A stretch of DNA of 64,000 nucleotides, taken from NCBI RefSeq assembly GCF_037023755.1, contig NZ_CP146100.1, forward strand, positions 2,296,501 through 2,360,500, read 5' to 3'. Positions within the stretch are counted from its first letter, which is position 1. Every line of letters starts with the position of its first letter. The translations under genes and the position numbers were made by a program. This stretch comes from Saccharopolyspora sp. SCSIO 74807 (GTDB lineage: Bacteria > Actinomycetota > Actinomycetes > Mycobacteriales > Pseudonocardiaceae). Positions 53,046 to 61,332 of this stretch are shown in pieces. Under the pieces are notes generated by a model. It was given only the letters and a program-made list of their open reading frames with translations, searched no databases and was not told the origin of the DNA.

Positions 53046-53681
53046 TCATTCGGTTCCGGACACCTCGTCTCGGCTGACCTGCTCAGTGAGGTAGCGCTGC
53101 ATCAACTCCCGAGCATCGAGCCGGAAGAGGTTCAGCCGACGGGTGTGCCGCAACAGCAGCAACCCGGAAGCGTGCGCGAACGCTTCCGCTGTCAGGCGGG
53201 TGGCCGCCGCTGCACCGAACAACTCTTCCGCGGCACGGCGGGCCGGTTCCAGGGTGGCGAGCAGTGCCGCGTTGAGATCGCGATTGGTTTCCTCGTCGGA
53301 GAGCCCGTGCGGTGCCATTCCGCCGGAGAACAGGTAGAACCCCATGTCCAGGTCGCGGGGGTTCTCGTCGTAGAAGTCGAAGAAGGCCAACCCGGTGGCG
53401 ACGTAGCGGGACGCTGCGGTGGCGGCTTGGGACGCGGCGGTTTCGGTCGCGTTCTGTAGCCGCTTGAGCGATTCGTTTAGTGCCGCCGCGTAGATGTGCT
53501 CTTTGCTTGGGAAGTAGCTGTAGATCGCTCCCGGGGTGTAGCCGGCCTCTTTGGCGATCGCCCGCATACTGGCCTCACGCAGGCCGTCACGTGCGAAAAC
53601 GCTCAGCGCTCCCTCGAGTATCAGCGCTCGCTTGGTCTCGCTCACCGCGTCGAGTCGGTCCGCGCGCGCACCCTCAGACAT
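53046..53681 (-). CDS. TetR-family repressor of the selD operon
   Basis: 211 residues. HTH at about 15-60 (ETKRALILEGALSVFARDGL, MRAIAKEAGYTPGAIYSYFP), a variable ligand-binding domain with FDFYDENPRDLDMGFYLFSG. Divergent from the acyl-CoA-dehydrogenase-like gene with a strong inverted repeat between them, so probably a local repressor whose ligand may be an acyl-CoA or the pathway product. Confidence 0.9.
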   Translation of the reverse strand: MSEGARADRLDAVSETKRALILEGALSVFARDGLREASMRAIAKEAGYTPGAIYSYFPSKEHIYAAALNESLKRLQNATETAASQAATAASRYVATGLAFFDFYDENPRDLDMGFYLFSGGMAPHGLSDEETNRDLNAALLATLEPARRAAEELFGAAAATRLTAEAFAHASGLLLLRHTRRLNLFRLDARELMQRYLTEQVSRDEVSGTE

Positions 53682-53723
53682 GTCCTTTGCCCTTCCTTCG
53701 TGTTGACGGTGACGCTACCCTGT

Positions 53724-53753
53724 GAACAGCGTTCAATCGAATGAACACTGTTC
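53724..53753. promoter_or_regulatory. operator of the TetR repressor
   Basis: GAACAGCGTTCA (53724-53735) and TGAACACTGTTC (53742-53753): 11 of 12 pairs match, 6-nt spacer. It sits 25 bp before the ATG of the operon, 42 bp from the tetR start, ideal for repression both ways. Confidence 0.75.
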
Positions 53754-53778
53754 AATCGTCGAGAGGGAGAGTCAGTTC

Positions 53779-55023
53779 ATGACTGCCGTCGCCGCCATCG
53801 GTGCCAGCGAGCGAGTCGCCGACTGCACCGACCGCTTCCAGACCTTCCTCGACCAGGAGGTCGCCCCGATCGAAGAAGAGCTGGCGCAGCAGGGTGCTGG
53901 CACGGCCAGCCGGCCGCAGTTCGACGAGCTGGGGCGGATGCATCCGGCGGTGTGGGAGGCGCGGCGGCAGGTGCAGCGCCGCGCGGGTGCGCTTGGCCTC
54001 TACGCGCCGCACAACTCGGTCTCTGCTGGTGGCAGGGGTTTCAACCGGGTTGAGATGCATCACGTGGAGGAGTTCGTCTACCGCCGGTCCGGGCTTGGGC
54101 TCGGCCTGGCCGCGTTGGCCTGGACGGAGGGGCCGAACCCGGCGATCGAACACTGCTCGCCGACCATGCGGGAGCAATATCTGCAGCCGCTGATCGCGGG
54201 GGAGATCACGGCGGCGTTCTGCAACACCGAACCCAGCGTCGGCTCCGACGTCCTGGCGATGTCGACGCACGCGACCCGGGACAGCGACGACTGGATCATC
54301 AACGGGAAAAAGGCGTGGATCACCAACTCGCACTTCGCCGACGTCCTGCAGGTCGTGGCCGTCACCGAGCCCGGTGCCCGGACCCGGTCGCTGTCGATGT
54401 TCCTGGTCGACGCCAACGCGCCCGGGGTCACCCGGGGGCGTGATCTGCCCACGATGATGGCCGACGGTCTGACCGGCACCCTGGAGTTCAACGACGTGCG
54501 GGTTCCGGCCGAGAACGTCGTCGGCGAGATCGGCGACGGTTTCGCGCTGGCGATGTCGTGGATCAACTGGCGCCGGCTCTGCCGCGGTGGCATGTGCGCG
54601 GGCTGGGGCGCCTGGCTGCTCGAGCGGGCCCTGGACTACACCCAGCAGCGCACCTCGGGTGGCGAGCCGATCGCCGCGCAGCAGGCGGTGCAGCACATGT
54701 TGGCGAACATGGACGCCGACATCTACCAGGCCCGCGCGACTTCTCTGGTGGCGCAGGCCGAGCTCGATGAACTAGGGCCGTTCGCGATCCCGATGCACTC
54801 CGATGCTCCCCGGTTGATCAGTCTGGTCAAGGTGATCAACGACGAGGCGTTCTTCCGCGTCGCAGACACCGCGGTGCAGGTGCGCGGTGCGATGGGGCTC
54901 ATGCAGGACTCGCCTGAGGAAAAGCTGTTCCGGGTCGCGCGAAACCTCCGCATCCCGGCAGGAACGTCTGAGATCCAGCGCAACGGGATTGCGCGAGGCC
55001 TGTTGAAGAGGCGAGCTGCATGA
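53779..55023 (+). CDS. acyl-CoA dehydrogenase-like flavoprotein
   Basis: 414 residues from ATG 53779 (GAGAGGGAGA upstream). Typical fold: AFCNTEPSVGSDVLAMSTHA (FAD/substrate loop), WIINGKKAWITNSHFADVLQ, EFNDVRVPAENVVGEIGDGF, and at the end QVRGAMGLMQDSPEEKLFRV with AGTSEIQRNGIARGLLKRR. In the usual base position for short-chain enzymes I cannot place the catalytic Glu with certainty, and the C-terminal TSEIQ keeps the flavin contact. So either a real dehydrogenase or a flavin monooxygenase of the same fold. Stop overlaps the selD start (ATGA), placing it in the same operon. Confidence 0.85.
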   Translation: MTAVAAIGASERVADCTDRFQTFLDQEVAPIEEELAQQGAGTASRPQFDELGRMHPAVWEARRQVQRRAGALGLYAPHNSVSAGGRGFNRVEMHHVEEFVYRRSGLGLGLAALAWTEGPNPAIEHCSPTMREQYLQPLIAGEITAAFCNTEPSVGSDVLAMSTHATRDSDDWIINGKKAWITNSHFADVLQVVAVTEPGARTRSLSMFLVDANAPGVTRGRDLPTMMADGLTGTLEFNDVRVPAENVVGEIGDGFALAMSWINWRRLCRGGMCAGWGAWLLERALDYTQQRTSGGEPIAAQQAVQHMLANMDADIYQARATSLVAQAELDELGPFAIPMHSDAPRLISLVKVINDEAFFRVADTAVQVRGAMGLMQDSPEEKLFRVARNLRIPAGTSEIQRNGIARGLLKRRAA

Positions 55024-56150
55024 CGACCTTGACGACCCCGCTCACGCAGTACTCGTCGGGCGGGGGGTGTGCTTGCAAGATGCCGCAGAGCCTGCTCGAC
55101 GACGTGTTGGCGTCGTTGAATGCGGGCGATGGCGACCCCGCGGGCAGTGGCCGCACCAGTCCTGCTGGTGCGGCTCTGAGGGTCGGGTTGTCGCCCGCAG
55201 ATGATGCGGCTGTTCTTGACGTGCCTGGCCTTGAGGGCCGTTCCTTGGTGGTGACCACCGATTTCCTGACTCCGATGGTGGATGATCCCTACGATTGGGG
55301 ACGCATTGCGGCCACCAACGCCCTGTCGGACGTCTACGCGATGGGTGGGCGCCCGCTGTTGGCGCTGAACCTGCTCGCTTGGCCGGAGAACCTTGACCGT
55401 GCCCTGCTCGCGGAGGTCATGCGGGGAGGCGCGGGCGCGGTCGCCGATGCTGGCGCGGTGCTGGCCGGCGGGCACAGCATCGTTGACCCGGCCCCCAAAT
55501 ACGGGCTGGCCGTCGTGGGCGAGGTCGACGAGAACTCCATCCTGCGCAAGGGCGGAGGTCGTGCCGGTGACCTGCTCGTGTTGACCAAGCGGCTCGGCGC
55601 TGGGGTCATCGGCACGGCGGTGAAGCGGGGGCAGGCACCGGGCTCGGCCGTCAGCGAGGCGGTCGCCACGATGAGCCGTTCCAACGCGTCCGCGGCCGGG
55701 GTGGCGACCACCGCGGGGCTGCGCGGTGGGACCGATGTCACGGGCTACGGCCTCATCGGCCACCTGCACGAGATGGCGCTTGCGGCCGGTCTCGAGGCCC
55801 GAATCCGGCCGGAGGCCGTGCCGCTACTGCCCTCGGTTGCTGAGCTCGTGCGGCAGGGTTGTGCCCCTGATGGCAGCCGTCGCACTCTCACCGACGCGCT
55901 CGCCGCGGGCTGGTTCGACCCCTCCACCGCCGACCAGACCACGCAGCTGCTGCTGGCAGATGCCCAAACGTCCGGCGGTCTGCTGCTGTGCGTCCCCCCG
56001 GCCATCGCGAGCTCGACGGTCGCGGCCTTGGACGAGCGGGGTGATGCGGATGCAGCCGTGGTCGGAGAGCTCGTAGCCGGACGTCCTGGACACGTCGCGA
56101 TCGAGACACCGCCAGGCGCCGGTGGAGGGGAGTCGGGATGGACCGTTTGA
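55020..56150 (+). CDS. selD: selenophosphate synthase
   Basis: 376 residues. N-terminal SSGGGCACKMPQSLL carries the catalytic Cys and Lys of the SelD glycine-rich loop. Then LSPADDAAVLDVPG and TTDFLTPMVDDPYDWGRIAA (Mg-ATP Asp residues), NALSDVYAMGGRPLLALNLL, AGGHSIVDPAPKYGLAVVGE, and DVTGYGLIGHLHEMA. Makes selenophosphate from selenide and ATP. The codons for the active Cys are normal (TGC), no Sec. There is no selA, selB, selC, selU, senA or senB in the window; instead it overlaps a nucleotidyltransferase gene by 13 bp. Confidence 0.93.
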   Translation: MTTLTTPLTQYSSGGGCACKMPQSLLDDVLASLNAGDGDPAGSGRTSPAGAALRVGLSPADDAAVLDVPGLEGRSLVVTTDFLTPMVDDPYDWGRIAATNALSDVYAMGGRPLLALNLLAWPENLDRALLAEVMRGGAGAVADAGAVLAGGHSIVDPAPKYGLAVVGEVDENSILRKGGGRAGDLLVLTKRLGAGVIGTAVKRGQAPGSAVSEAVATMSRSNASAAGVATTAGLRGGTDVTGYGLIGHLHEMALAAGLEARIRPEAVPLLPSVAELVRQGCAPDGSRRTLTDALAAGWFDPSTADQTTQLLLADAQTSGGLLLCVPPAIASSTVAALDERGDADAAVVGELVAGRPGHVAIETPPGAGGGESGWTV

Positions 56151-56689
56151 GTTGTGTGACCGGCCGGTTCCAACCGGTTCATGAGCAGCACTTGGAGCTG
56201 TTCGAAATCGCGCTGCGTGATGCCGACCATCTCATCATTGCGATCACCAACCCTGATCCCGGTGCGCGGCAGGAGGAATCGACTTCGGCGCACCGGCATC
56301 TGTCCGCGGCCAATCCCTTCACCTACTTCGAACGTGCCCGGCTCCTGTACGCGGCATTGGCCGACCGGGGCTGGGTGGAGAAGACGACCATTGTGCCGTT
56401 CGATCTCACCCGGCCGGAGTGCTGGCCGCACTATGTCCCGCTGCGCGCCCGGCAGGTGGTGCGTGTCTACAGCGACTGGGAGCGCTACAAGGCGGGGCTG
56501 CTGGCTGATGCGGGTTATTGGCTCACGGTGCTCGACGGTGATCCCGCTGCCAAGGTCTCCGCCACCGACATCCGCGCACGCCTGGAGGACAAGACGGCGA
56601 CGTGGACGGACATGGTGCCAGCCTCCATCGCACCGATCCTGACTGAGCTGCTGAAAGAGCGGTCAGCAGCACGCACTGGAGGTCGATGA
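56138..56689 (+). CDS. NMN adenylyltransferase-like nucleotidyltransferase
   Basis: 183 residues from ATG 56138, inside the selD end. GRFQPVHEQHLELFEIAL has the HxxH nucleotidyltransferase signature, here in the NadM form; IIAITNPDPGARQEE; NPFTYFERARLLYAAL; and SATDIRARLED, the ISSTxIR-like motif. Length fits archaeal NMNAT. In NAD synthesis it would join NMN and ATP, but linked to selD it may activate another phosphorylated compound. Overlaps the next gene by 4 nt. Confidence 0.82.
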   Translation: MDRLSCVTGRFQPVHEQHLELFEIALRDADHLIIAITNPDPGARQEESTSAHRHLSAANPFTYFERARLLYAALADRGWVEKTTIVPFDLTRPECWPHYVPLRARQVVRVYSDWERYKAGLLADAGYWLTVLDGDPAAKVSATDIRARLEDKTATWTDMVPASIAPILTELLKERSAARTGGR

Positions 56690-58038
56690 TGACGCCACCT
56701 GGATACGGCGAAACCCAGCCTCGGCTGGACGACGACCGGTTGCCGGTCGTGCTGGTCATCTTCGACGGGCTGGGCGATCGCCCCATCCCGGAACTCGGGG
56801 GGCGCACTCCCGCCGAGGCGGCCCACACCCCGCACCTTGATGCCCTGGCCCACGACGGCGCTTCCGGATGGCACTTGCCTTTCGGATGGGGGCGAGCGCC
56901 GGCCTCGGAACTGGCCCACTGGGCGATGTTTGGCTACGCCACGGTGCCCTTCCCCGGTCGCGCCGTGCTGGAAGCACTCGGCGCCGGACTCGACATCGCC
57001 CGCGACTGCGCGGTCACCCACGCGGCGCTGCGCACCTCGCGCCGCGACGGCAACCGCCTGTGGATCACCGGACGAGCCCGGGTCGACGACGACGCCGACA
57101 TCGCGGCCCTGTTGAGCGGCCTCGGGCCGGTGCTCGCCGAGCACGGGATGAGCCTGCAACGCCACGGCAAGACCGGCGAAGCGCTGCTGACCGCCCCCGC
57201 TCACGGGTGTGCGCAGGTGACTGACTCGGATCCGCTGTTCGAGAACTTCCACCCCTGGATGCAGCCGATTCCGACCAGCGCGGAGGGATCGGCCTTCGCT
57301 GAAGCGCTCACCGCGGCATTACAGGCAGCACACCGCTACCTGCTCGCCAGCGACATCAATGCCGCGCGGGAACGCCGCGGGCTGCCCGCGTTGGACGTGC
57401 TCACGACGAAGTGGTCCGGCCGCTACGGCGACATTCCCTCGTTCGTCGAGCAGGTCGGCGTCGCCGGTGCCGCGGTCACCAGCACGCGCCTGTACCGCGG
57501 GATCGCCACAGCCCTGGACATGGCCTCGGTTCACCTGTCCTCGGCCGACGACCCAGCCTGCGACATCGCGGCCCGGCTCGAAACCGCTGACGACCTCGTT
57601 GCGTCCGGTGCCCGCTTCGTGCACGTCCATACCAAGGCCACCGATGAGGCCGGCCACACCAAACAACCCCATGCCAAACGTGACGTCCTGGAAGCGCTCG
57701 ACCGGGGCCTGGCCGGCCTGGCCTCCTTGGCCGAGCGGGCGATCGTCGCGGTGACCGGCGACCACGCCACACCCTCCACTCACGGGGTGATGCACACAGC
57801 CGACCCGACCCCGTTGCTCGTGGCCGGCCCAACGGTCCGACCGGACACCGTCACCGAATGGGGAGAACTGCCTGCCCGGCACGGCTGGTGGGGCAACGTC
57901 CGCGCAGACGAACTGCTACCGCTGCTCCTGGGCCAGGCCAACCGGCCGGTCTTCCTCGGCCACCGCATCACCACCCGACCGGTGATCGGACTCGCCGACG
58001 CACCACGCCCGATGCCAGTCACCGAGGACGGCTCATGA
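56686..58038 (+). CDS. archaeal-type phosphoglycerate mutase-like protein (alkaline phosphatase superfamily)
   Basis: 450 residues, ATG 56686. VVLVIFDGLGDRPIPELGGR and AAHTPHLDALAHDGASGWHL (metal Asp and substrate loop), APASELAHWAMFGYAT (Ser of the nucleophile loop), HVHTKATDEAGHTKQPHAKR and AVTGDHATPSTHGVMHTADP (metal-binding Asp and His sites). This is the ApgM family, related to phosphonopyruvate and phosphonoacetate hydrolysing and phosphopentomutase-like enzymes. Genuine glycolysis in actinobacteria uses other mutases, so a special substrate is likely. Third overlapped gene of the selD operon. Confidence 0.82.
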   Translation: MMTPPGYGETQPRLDDDRLPVVLVIFDGLGDRPIPELGGRTPAEAAHTPHLDALAHDGASGWHLPFGWGRAPASELAHWAMFGYATVPFPGRAVLEALGAGLDIARDCAVTHAALRTSRRDGNRLWITGRARVDDDADIAALLSGLGPVLAEHGMSLQRHGKTGEALLTAPAHGCAQVTDSDPLFENFHPWMQPIPTSAEGSAFAEALTAALQAAHRYLLASDINAARERRGLPALDVLTTKWSGRYGDIPSFVEQVGVAGAAVTSTRLYRGIATALDMASVHLSSADDPACDIAARLETADDLVASGARFVHVHTKATDEAGHTKQPHAKRDVLEALDRGLAGLASLAERAIVAVTGDHATPSTHGVMHTADPTPLLVAGPTVRPDTVTEWGELPARHGWWGNVRADELLPLLLGQANRPVFLGHRITTRPVIGLADAPRPMPVTEDGS

Positions 58039-58157
58039 CCAGCCGGCGTCGACCCCGGTGGCAAGCCCGCCACAGGTCCCCCGCTCTGGCACACCTGGTC
58101 ACCATCGGGTGCCGGATCGGTTCCATCACCGCATTTCTTCACACCGGAAGTCGGTGA
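58035..58157 (+). CDS. possible 40-residue coupled peptide or remnant of a fifth operon gene
   Basis: ATG 58035 overlaps the mutase stop (ATGA), the same overlap type as two other junctions in the operon. Reads MTSRRRPRWQARHRSPALAH and ends TAFLHTGSR. Too short for a known family; either chance or the start of a deleted gene. Confidence 0.3.
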   Translation: MTSRRRPRWQARHRSPALAHLVTIGCRIGSITAFLHTGSR

Positions 58158-58263
58158 CAACGCAGTTGCGGGGGGTCGGAGCAGCATGGGCACGCTTTCG
58201 ATCAATGAAGGACCTGCCACGGCGGGCTGCCTGAGGCTCGGCAACCCATTGCCAGGCCGGTGC

Positions 58264-59061
58264 TCATTCCACCGCCGCCAACACTGTTCCTGGCTGGTGG
58301 TGCTGGCGAATGTGGCGGGTCAGGGCGCGGGCTCGTGTTGAGCCGATGCTGAGCTTTCGGCGGAGGGTGTCGGCTGAGATCGGACGTTGATATAGGTTCC
58401 AGTGTTCGGCGTCGAGCCGGTATGCCTCCTCGCGCAGCGGATCATCATCCTCACCGGACGCTGTCTCCTGGACGGCGCCCGCACTGTTGGCGCTGTGACC
58501 AGGCATGTTGTTCTCCACTGTGCGCAGCGCTGGCACATCCTCGGCCTCCTCGGGAGCCTTCAGCGGCTGGCTGGCATCGCCCGAGTCCGTCGAGTTCGGG
58601 TGCGCTGACGGGCTCTCGTCGGATTCATGAACGGCCTCCCTTACTGTCTCCGTGCGGTGCCGCTTGAGTGCCTGATTGAGCAGTTCCACCGAGAGCAGCA
58701 GTGCCAGGGGTGGGCAGGCGGCTACGGCGATGGCGAAGTTGTTCAGTTCGGGTGCGGAGGCGATGTTGGCGCACAGCGACAGCCCGATGCCGAGGGTGAA
58801 TGACAGCCATGCCTTCCACTGCCCGGTGGTCCGGTGGTGGCCGGTTTTCCACAGTTCGATGGTCGCCATCGTCAACAAGCCGTCGACGATGAGCGGCCAG
58901 AGGGTGGCGGTCGTCTCGTCGGCGCCGAACCGGAGGGCGAATTCGCGGCCGTGTCGGTAGGAGACATAGGCCGCGCCAACAGCTACAAGGAGTGTGCAAG
59001 CGCACTGCAGATGCAGTGATCGATCGGGGGCGGGACTCGACGGGGATGGTCGGTTGTTCAT
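58264..59061 (-). CDS. DUF2637 membrane protein
   Basis: 265 residues, ATG 59061 overlapping the upstream gene stop (ATGA). Four TM helices in the first 130 residues, with [20 protein letters not shown] and [17 protein letters not shown], the DUF2637 signature. C-terminal part is soluble: Ser/Asp-rich linker, then [17 protein letters not shown]-like helices and [20 protein letters not shown], a winged-helix-like end. DUF2637 proteins are typical of actinobacterial conjugative elements and plasmids, possibly in transfer (SpdB-like role). Confidence 0.8.
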   Translation of the reverse strand: MNNRPSPSSPAPDRSLHLQCACTLLVAVGAAYVSYRHGREFALRFGADETTATLWPLIVDGLLTMATIELWKTGHHRTTGQWKAWLSFTLGIGLSLCANIASAPELNNFAIAVAACPPLALLLSVELLNQALKRHRTETVREAVHESDESPSAHPNSTDSGDASQPLKAPEEAEDVPALRTVENNMPGHSANSAGAVQETASGEDDDPLREEAYRLDAEHWNLYQRPISADTLRRKLSIGSTRARALTRHIRQHHQPGTVLAAVE

Positions 59062-59510
59062 CGGGCGTCACCCGCCCGAGGCTGTCCCTGGGTGTTGCGG
59101 ATCGGGACGTCGCGCTCGTGTAGGCGTTGGCGGACGGTGCCGGCGGCGACGTCCATGCGTGCGGCGATCCTGGCCAGTGACCACCCCTGGTTGTAGAGCC
59201 GCATTGCGCCGTCGATCTGCTTCTCGGACAGGCCGCGGCGGCGCATCGGGACGCCGTGGCGGTGGAGGATCGTGCTGACGGTGCGGCGCTCGATGCCGAA
59301 CTGATCACCCAGCTCGTAGACGGTGGCGCCGGACTTGTAGCCCTCGATCAGTCGCTGCACTTGGTCGTCGGGGAGTCGCCGGGTGCGGCCGGGCTTTGCC
59401 CGCTTCGGTATCGGTTGGGACGGTGTAGCCAGGTCCGGCAGCTTCATTCGCAGTGTTTCCAAGGCGCTGACCTGGTCCTTTGTGTTCGAGTAAGCTCCCC
59501 CAACCTCCAC
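59058..59510 (-). CDS. double helix-turn-helix protein of integrative elements
   Basis: 150 residues from GTG 59510; ATG 59447 ([15 protein letters not shown]) is a second choice. Basic linker [20 protein letters not shown], first [23 protein letters not shown], second [27 protein letters not shown] in Hin-like form. No catalytic domain. This family is commonly seen close to recombinase genes in actinobacteria. Coupled to the DUF2637 gene. Its 5' end lies at the edge of the 190-bp repeats, see there. Confidence 0.75.
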   Translation of the reverse strand: MEVGGAYSNTKDQVSALETLRMKLPDLATPSQPIPKRAKPGRTRRLPDDQVQRLIEGYKSGATVYELGDQFGIERRTVSTILHRHGVPMRRRGLSEKQIDGAMRLYNQGWSLARIAARMDVAAGTVRQRLHERDVPIRNTQGQPRAGDAR

Positions 59511-59902
59511 GCAGTAGTAGGCTCGTGCTCGCGGAGGGCGCGAGCCTTTTTGCGTTTCGCGTATTAGTTGCGGGGGGTCGAGCCCCCGCAGGCCCCCACG
59601 GTGCGGTGGTCGCTCTCCGTTGGCTCCGTGTTTTGGGGTGGTTGTCGGCTTGGTTGCGGACTAGCGGTTGGGTGTTCGCGTGAGGTTCGGTGGGCTTCTC
59701 GCAGTAGGAGGCTCGTGCTCGCGGAGGGCGCGGGCCTTTTTTGCGTTTCGTGTATTAGTTGCGGGGGCCGAGCCCCCGCAGGCCCCTACGGTGCGGTGGC
59801 TGCTTTTGTCGGCTCCTCCCGGCGGGTGGTGTTCCCGGCCTGGGCTCTGAATAGCGGTTCTGTGTTCGAGTGGGCTCGTGCAAACTCCACCGATTTAGTC
59901 AT
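59481..59902. repeat. 190-bp tandem duplication with two near-identical 99-bp cores
   Basis: Core copies at 59511-59609 and 59701-59799 differ at only a few positions; the flanking motif GTGTTCG recurs at 59481 region, 59671 and 59861 with an exact 190-bp period, so two full units plus a partial third. Each core carries a hairpin AGGCTCG..CGAGCCT/GGGCCT followed by T5-6 (terminator on plus strand) and a second hairpin GCGGGGG..CCCCCGC. On the minus strand the third copy holds an ATG at 59902 (AAGGAG upstream) that starts like the 5' end of the double-HTH gene, so the duplication seems to have separated that gene from its original start. Confidence 0.8.
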
Positions 59903-60242
59903 GGTGCGAACCGCTCCTTTCGAGGCCGTTTCCGCGGCTGAGGCGGGAGCGGCTTCTTCGTTGTGCCGGGGTTGGGGATGCGGAAGAGCCCCGACTCGAT
60001 GCGGCGACGCGTGGCGATCACCACGTCCGCCTCAGCGGCATCCGAGACGACTTGGTCCGGCCCTGGGTCTACGTTTGCCAGGTGGCCGGAGTCGCTCGAC
60101 GACCTGCTTCAGGTGCGCTCTTACCGGGCCAGCGCGCTGGCCGCGCACGGCTCCGCCACGTGTGGTGCGGAACCGCAATCCCACCGATCCCCGTCCACCA
60201 GCGCGCAGGGGCGTGCGTCGCGAGACCGGAGGAACGCCGACC

Positions 60243-61217
60243 ATGACCCTCATCGGCATCGAAGAGCACTGGATGCTGCCCGAACTGACCTCCGCCCTAA
60301 AGGCCGTACCGCAGCCGGACGAGAGTCTCCACTTCAACGAGCGGGGCGATGTGGGCGAGCGGCTTGAAGACCTCGGAGCCGGCCGGATCGCCACCATGGA
60401 CGCCCAGGGCATCGACCTGGCCGTCCTCGCTCTCACCCCTCCGGGAACGCAGGCGCTGCCCCCGGCGGAGGCGGTCGCGCTCAGCCGCTTGGCGAACGAC
60501 ACCGCCACCGAAGCCGTCCGCACCCGCCCGACGCGCTTCCGGTCGCTGTCGACCCTGCCGATCTCCTCCCCCGGCCACGTCGCCACCGAACTCGAACGCG
60601 CCGCAGCCCAGGGCCACGTGGGAACCATGGTCTATGGGCGGTCTGGCGACCGGTTCCTCGACGATCCCGCCTACGAGGACTTCTTCGCCGCCGCAGCCGA
60701 CCTGCGCCAGCCGGTCTTCATCCACCCGCAGATCCCCTCCGAGGAATTGCGCGATGCCGCCTACCGGGGCTTCGACCCCATGACCGACCTGGGGCTGGCC
60801 ACCTTCGGCTGGGGTTGGCACCTGGAGGCGGCGACCGCTGCGCTGCGGCTCATCCTGCGCGGCACCTTCGACCGCCACCCCGACCTGCAGATCGTGCTGG
60901 GTCACTGGGGCGAACTGCTGCCCTTCTGGCTCGACCGCGCCGACAGCCTTTCCCGCATCGCCGGCCTCGATCGCCCGATCTCCGACTACGTCCGGACCAA
61001 CGTCTTTCTCACGGCCTCGGGAATGCTCAACCCCGCTCTGCTGCACCACGCCCTGACGGTGACGACCACCGACCGGCTGATCTTCTCCACTGACTACCCC
61101 TTCCAGCAGCCCACCCGGGCGGAGATCGACACCTTCTTCGGCCACCTCACCACCGACCGGCACAAAGTTCGCTCGGCCAACGCCGCCGCCCTCTTGGGCA
61201 TCGACACCGCGGCCTGA
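60243..61217 (+). CDS. amidohydrolase 2 family protein (ACMSD-like)
   Basis: 324 residues from ATG 60243 (GGAGG 9 nt upstream). MTLIGIEEHWMLPEL has the metal-site start (here EEHW in place of HxH), MDAQGIDLAVLALTPPGTQA, FIHPQIPSEE, GRFDRHPDLQ-like RGTFDRHPDLQIVLGHWGEL and IFSTDYPFQQP with the metal Asp. Family members are decarboxylases or hydrolases of aromatic acids such as gamma-resorcylate or aminocarboxymuconate. The 340 bp before it, outside the repeats, hold no gene. Confidence 0.85.
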   Translation: MTLIGIEEHWMLPELTSALKAVPQPDESLHFNERGDVGERLEDLGAGRIATMDAQGIDLAVLALTPPGTQALPPAEAVALSRLANDTATEAVRTRPTRFRSLSTLPISSPGHVATELERAAAQGHVGTMVYGRSGDRFLDDPAYEDFFAAAADLRQPVFIHPQIPSEELRDAAYRGFDPMTDLGLATFGWGWHLEAATAALRLILRGTFDRHPDLQIVLGHWGELLPFWLDRADSLSRIAGLDRPISDYVRTNVFLTASGMLNPALLHHALTVTTTDRLIFSTDYPFQQPTRAEIDTFFGHLTTDRHKVRSANAAALLGIDTAA

Positions 61218-61332
61218 TCGACCTCCCGGTCGGCGAACCAGCCGCTCGCGAAGAGAGATCAGTTCCGCATCTCGTCGTGGCTGAACAGCGGAAAGGGCGT
61301 GCCGGAGCGGGCCGTCAGCAGCCGCCGCGCGT

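Larger units (their letters stand above)
41625..59902. mobile_element. putative integrated element (genomic island) at tRNA-Ala
   Basis: Left end is set by the tRNA 3' end with a serine integrase directly next to it. Inside: resolvase-like gene, methyltransferase genes, frameshifted accessory genes, PDH-E1-like/Lrp pair, selD operon, DUF2637 and double-HTH genes typical of actinobacterial integrative elements. Base composition of the methyltransferase gene and the regulatory region (about 47.7-48.0 kb) is clearly less GC-rich than the surroundings. The right end is not proven: I found no copy of the tRNA 3' sequence; the last element-like items are the 190-bp repeats ending near 59.9 kb. Confidence 0.6.

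Noticed and set aside
55020-55090. In-frame TGA/Sec possibility at the SelD active site
   Set aside because: The catalytic position is TGC (Cys); no SECIS-like need and no Sec genes nearby.
53046-59510. Right att site as a copy of the tRNA-Ala 3' end
   Set aside because: No repeat of the T-arm/acceptor sequence found by eye in 48-60 kb; boundary left open.
59568-60242. Long N-terminal extension of the amidohydrolase through the 190-bp repeats
   Set aside because: The extension reads terminator hairpins and repeats; the ATG at 60243 has a good GGAGG and begins the conserved domain.
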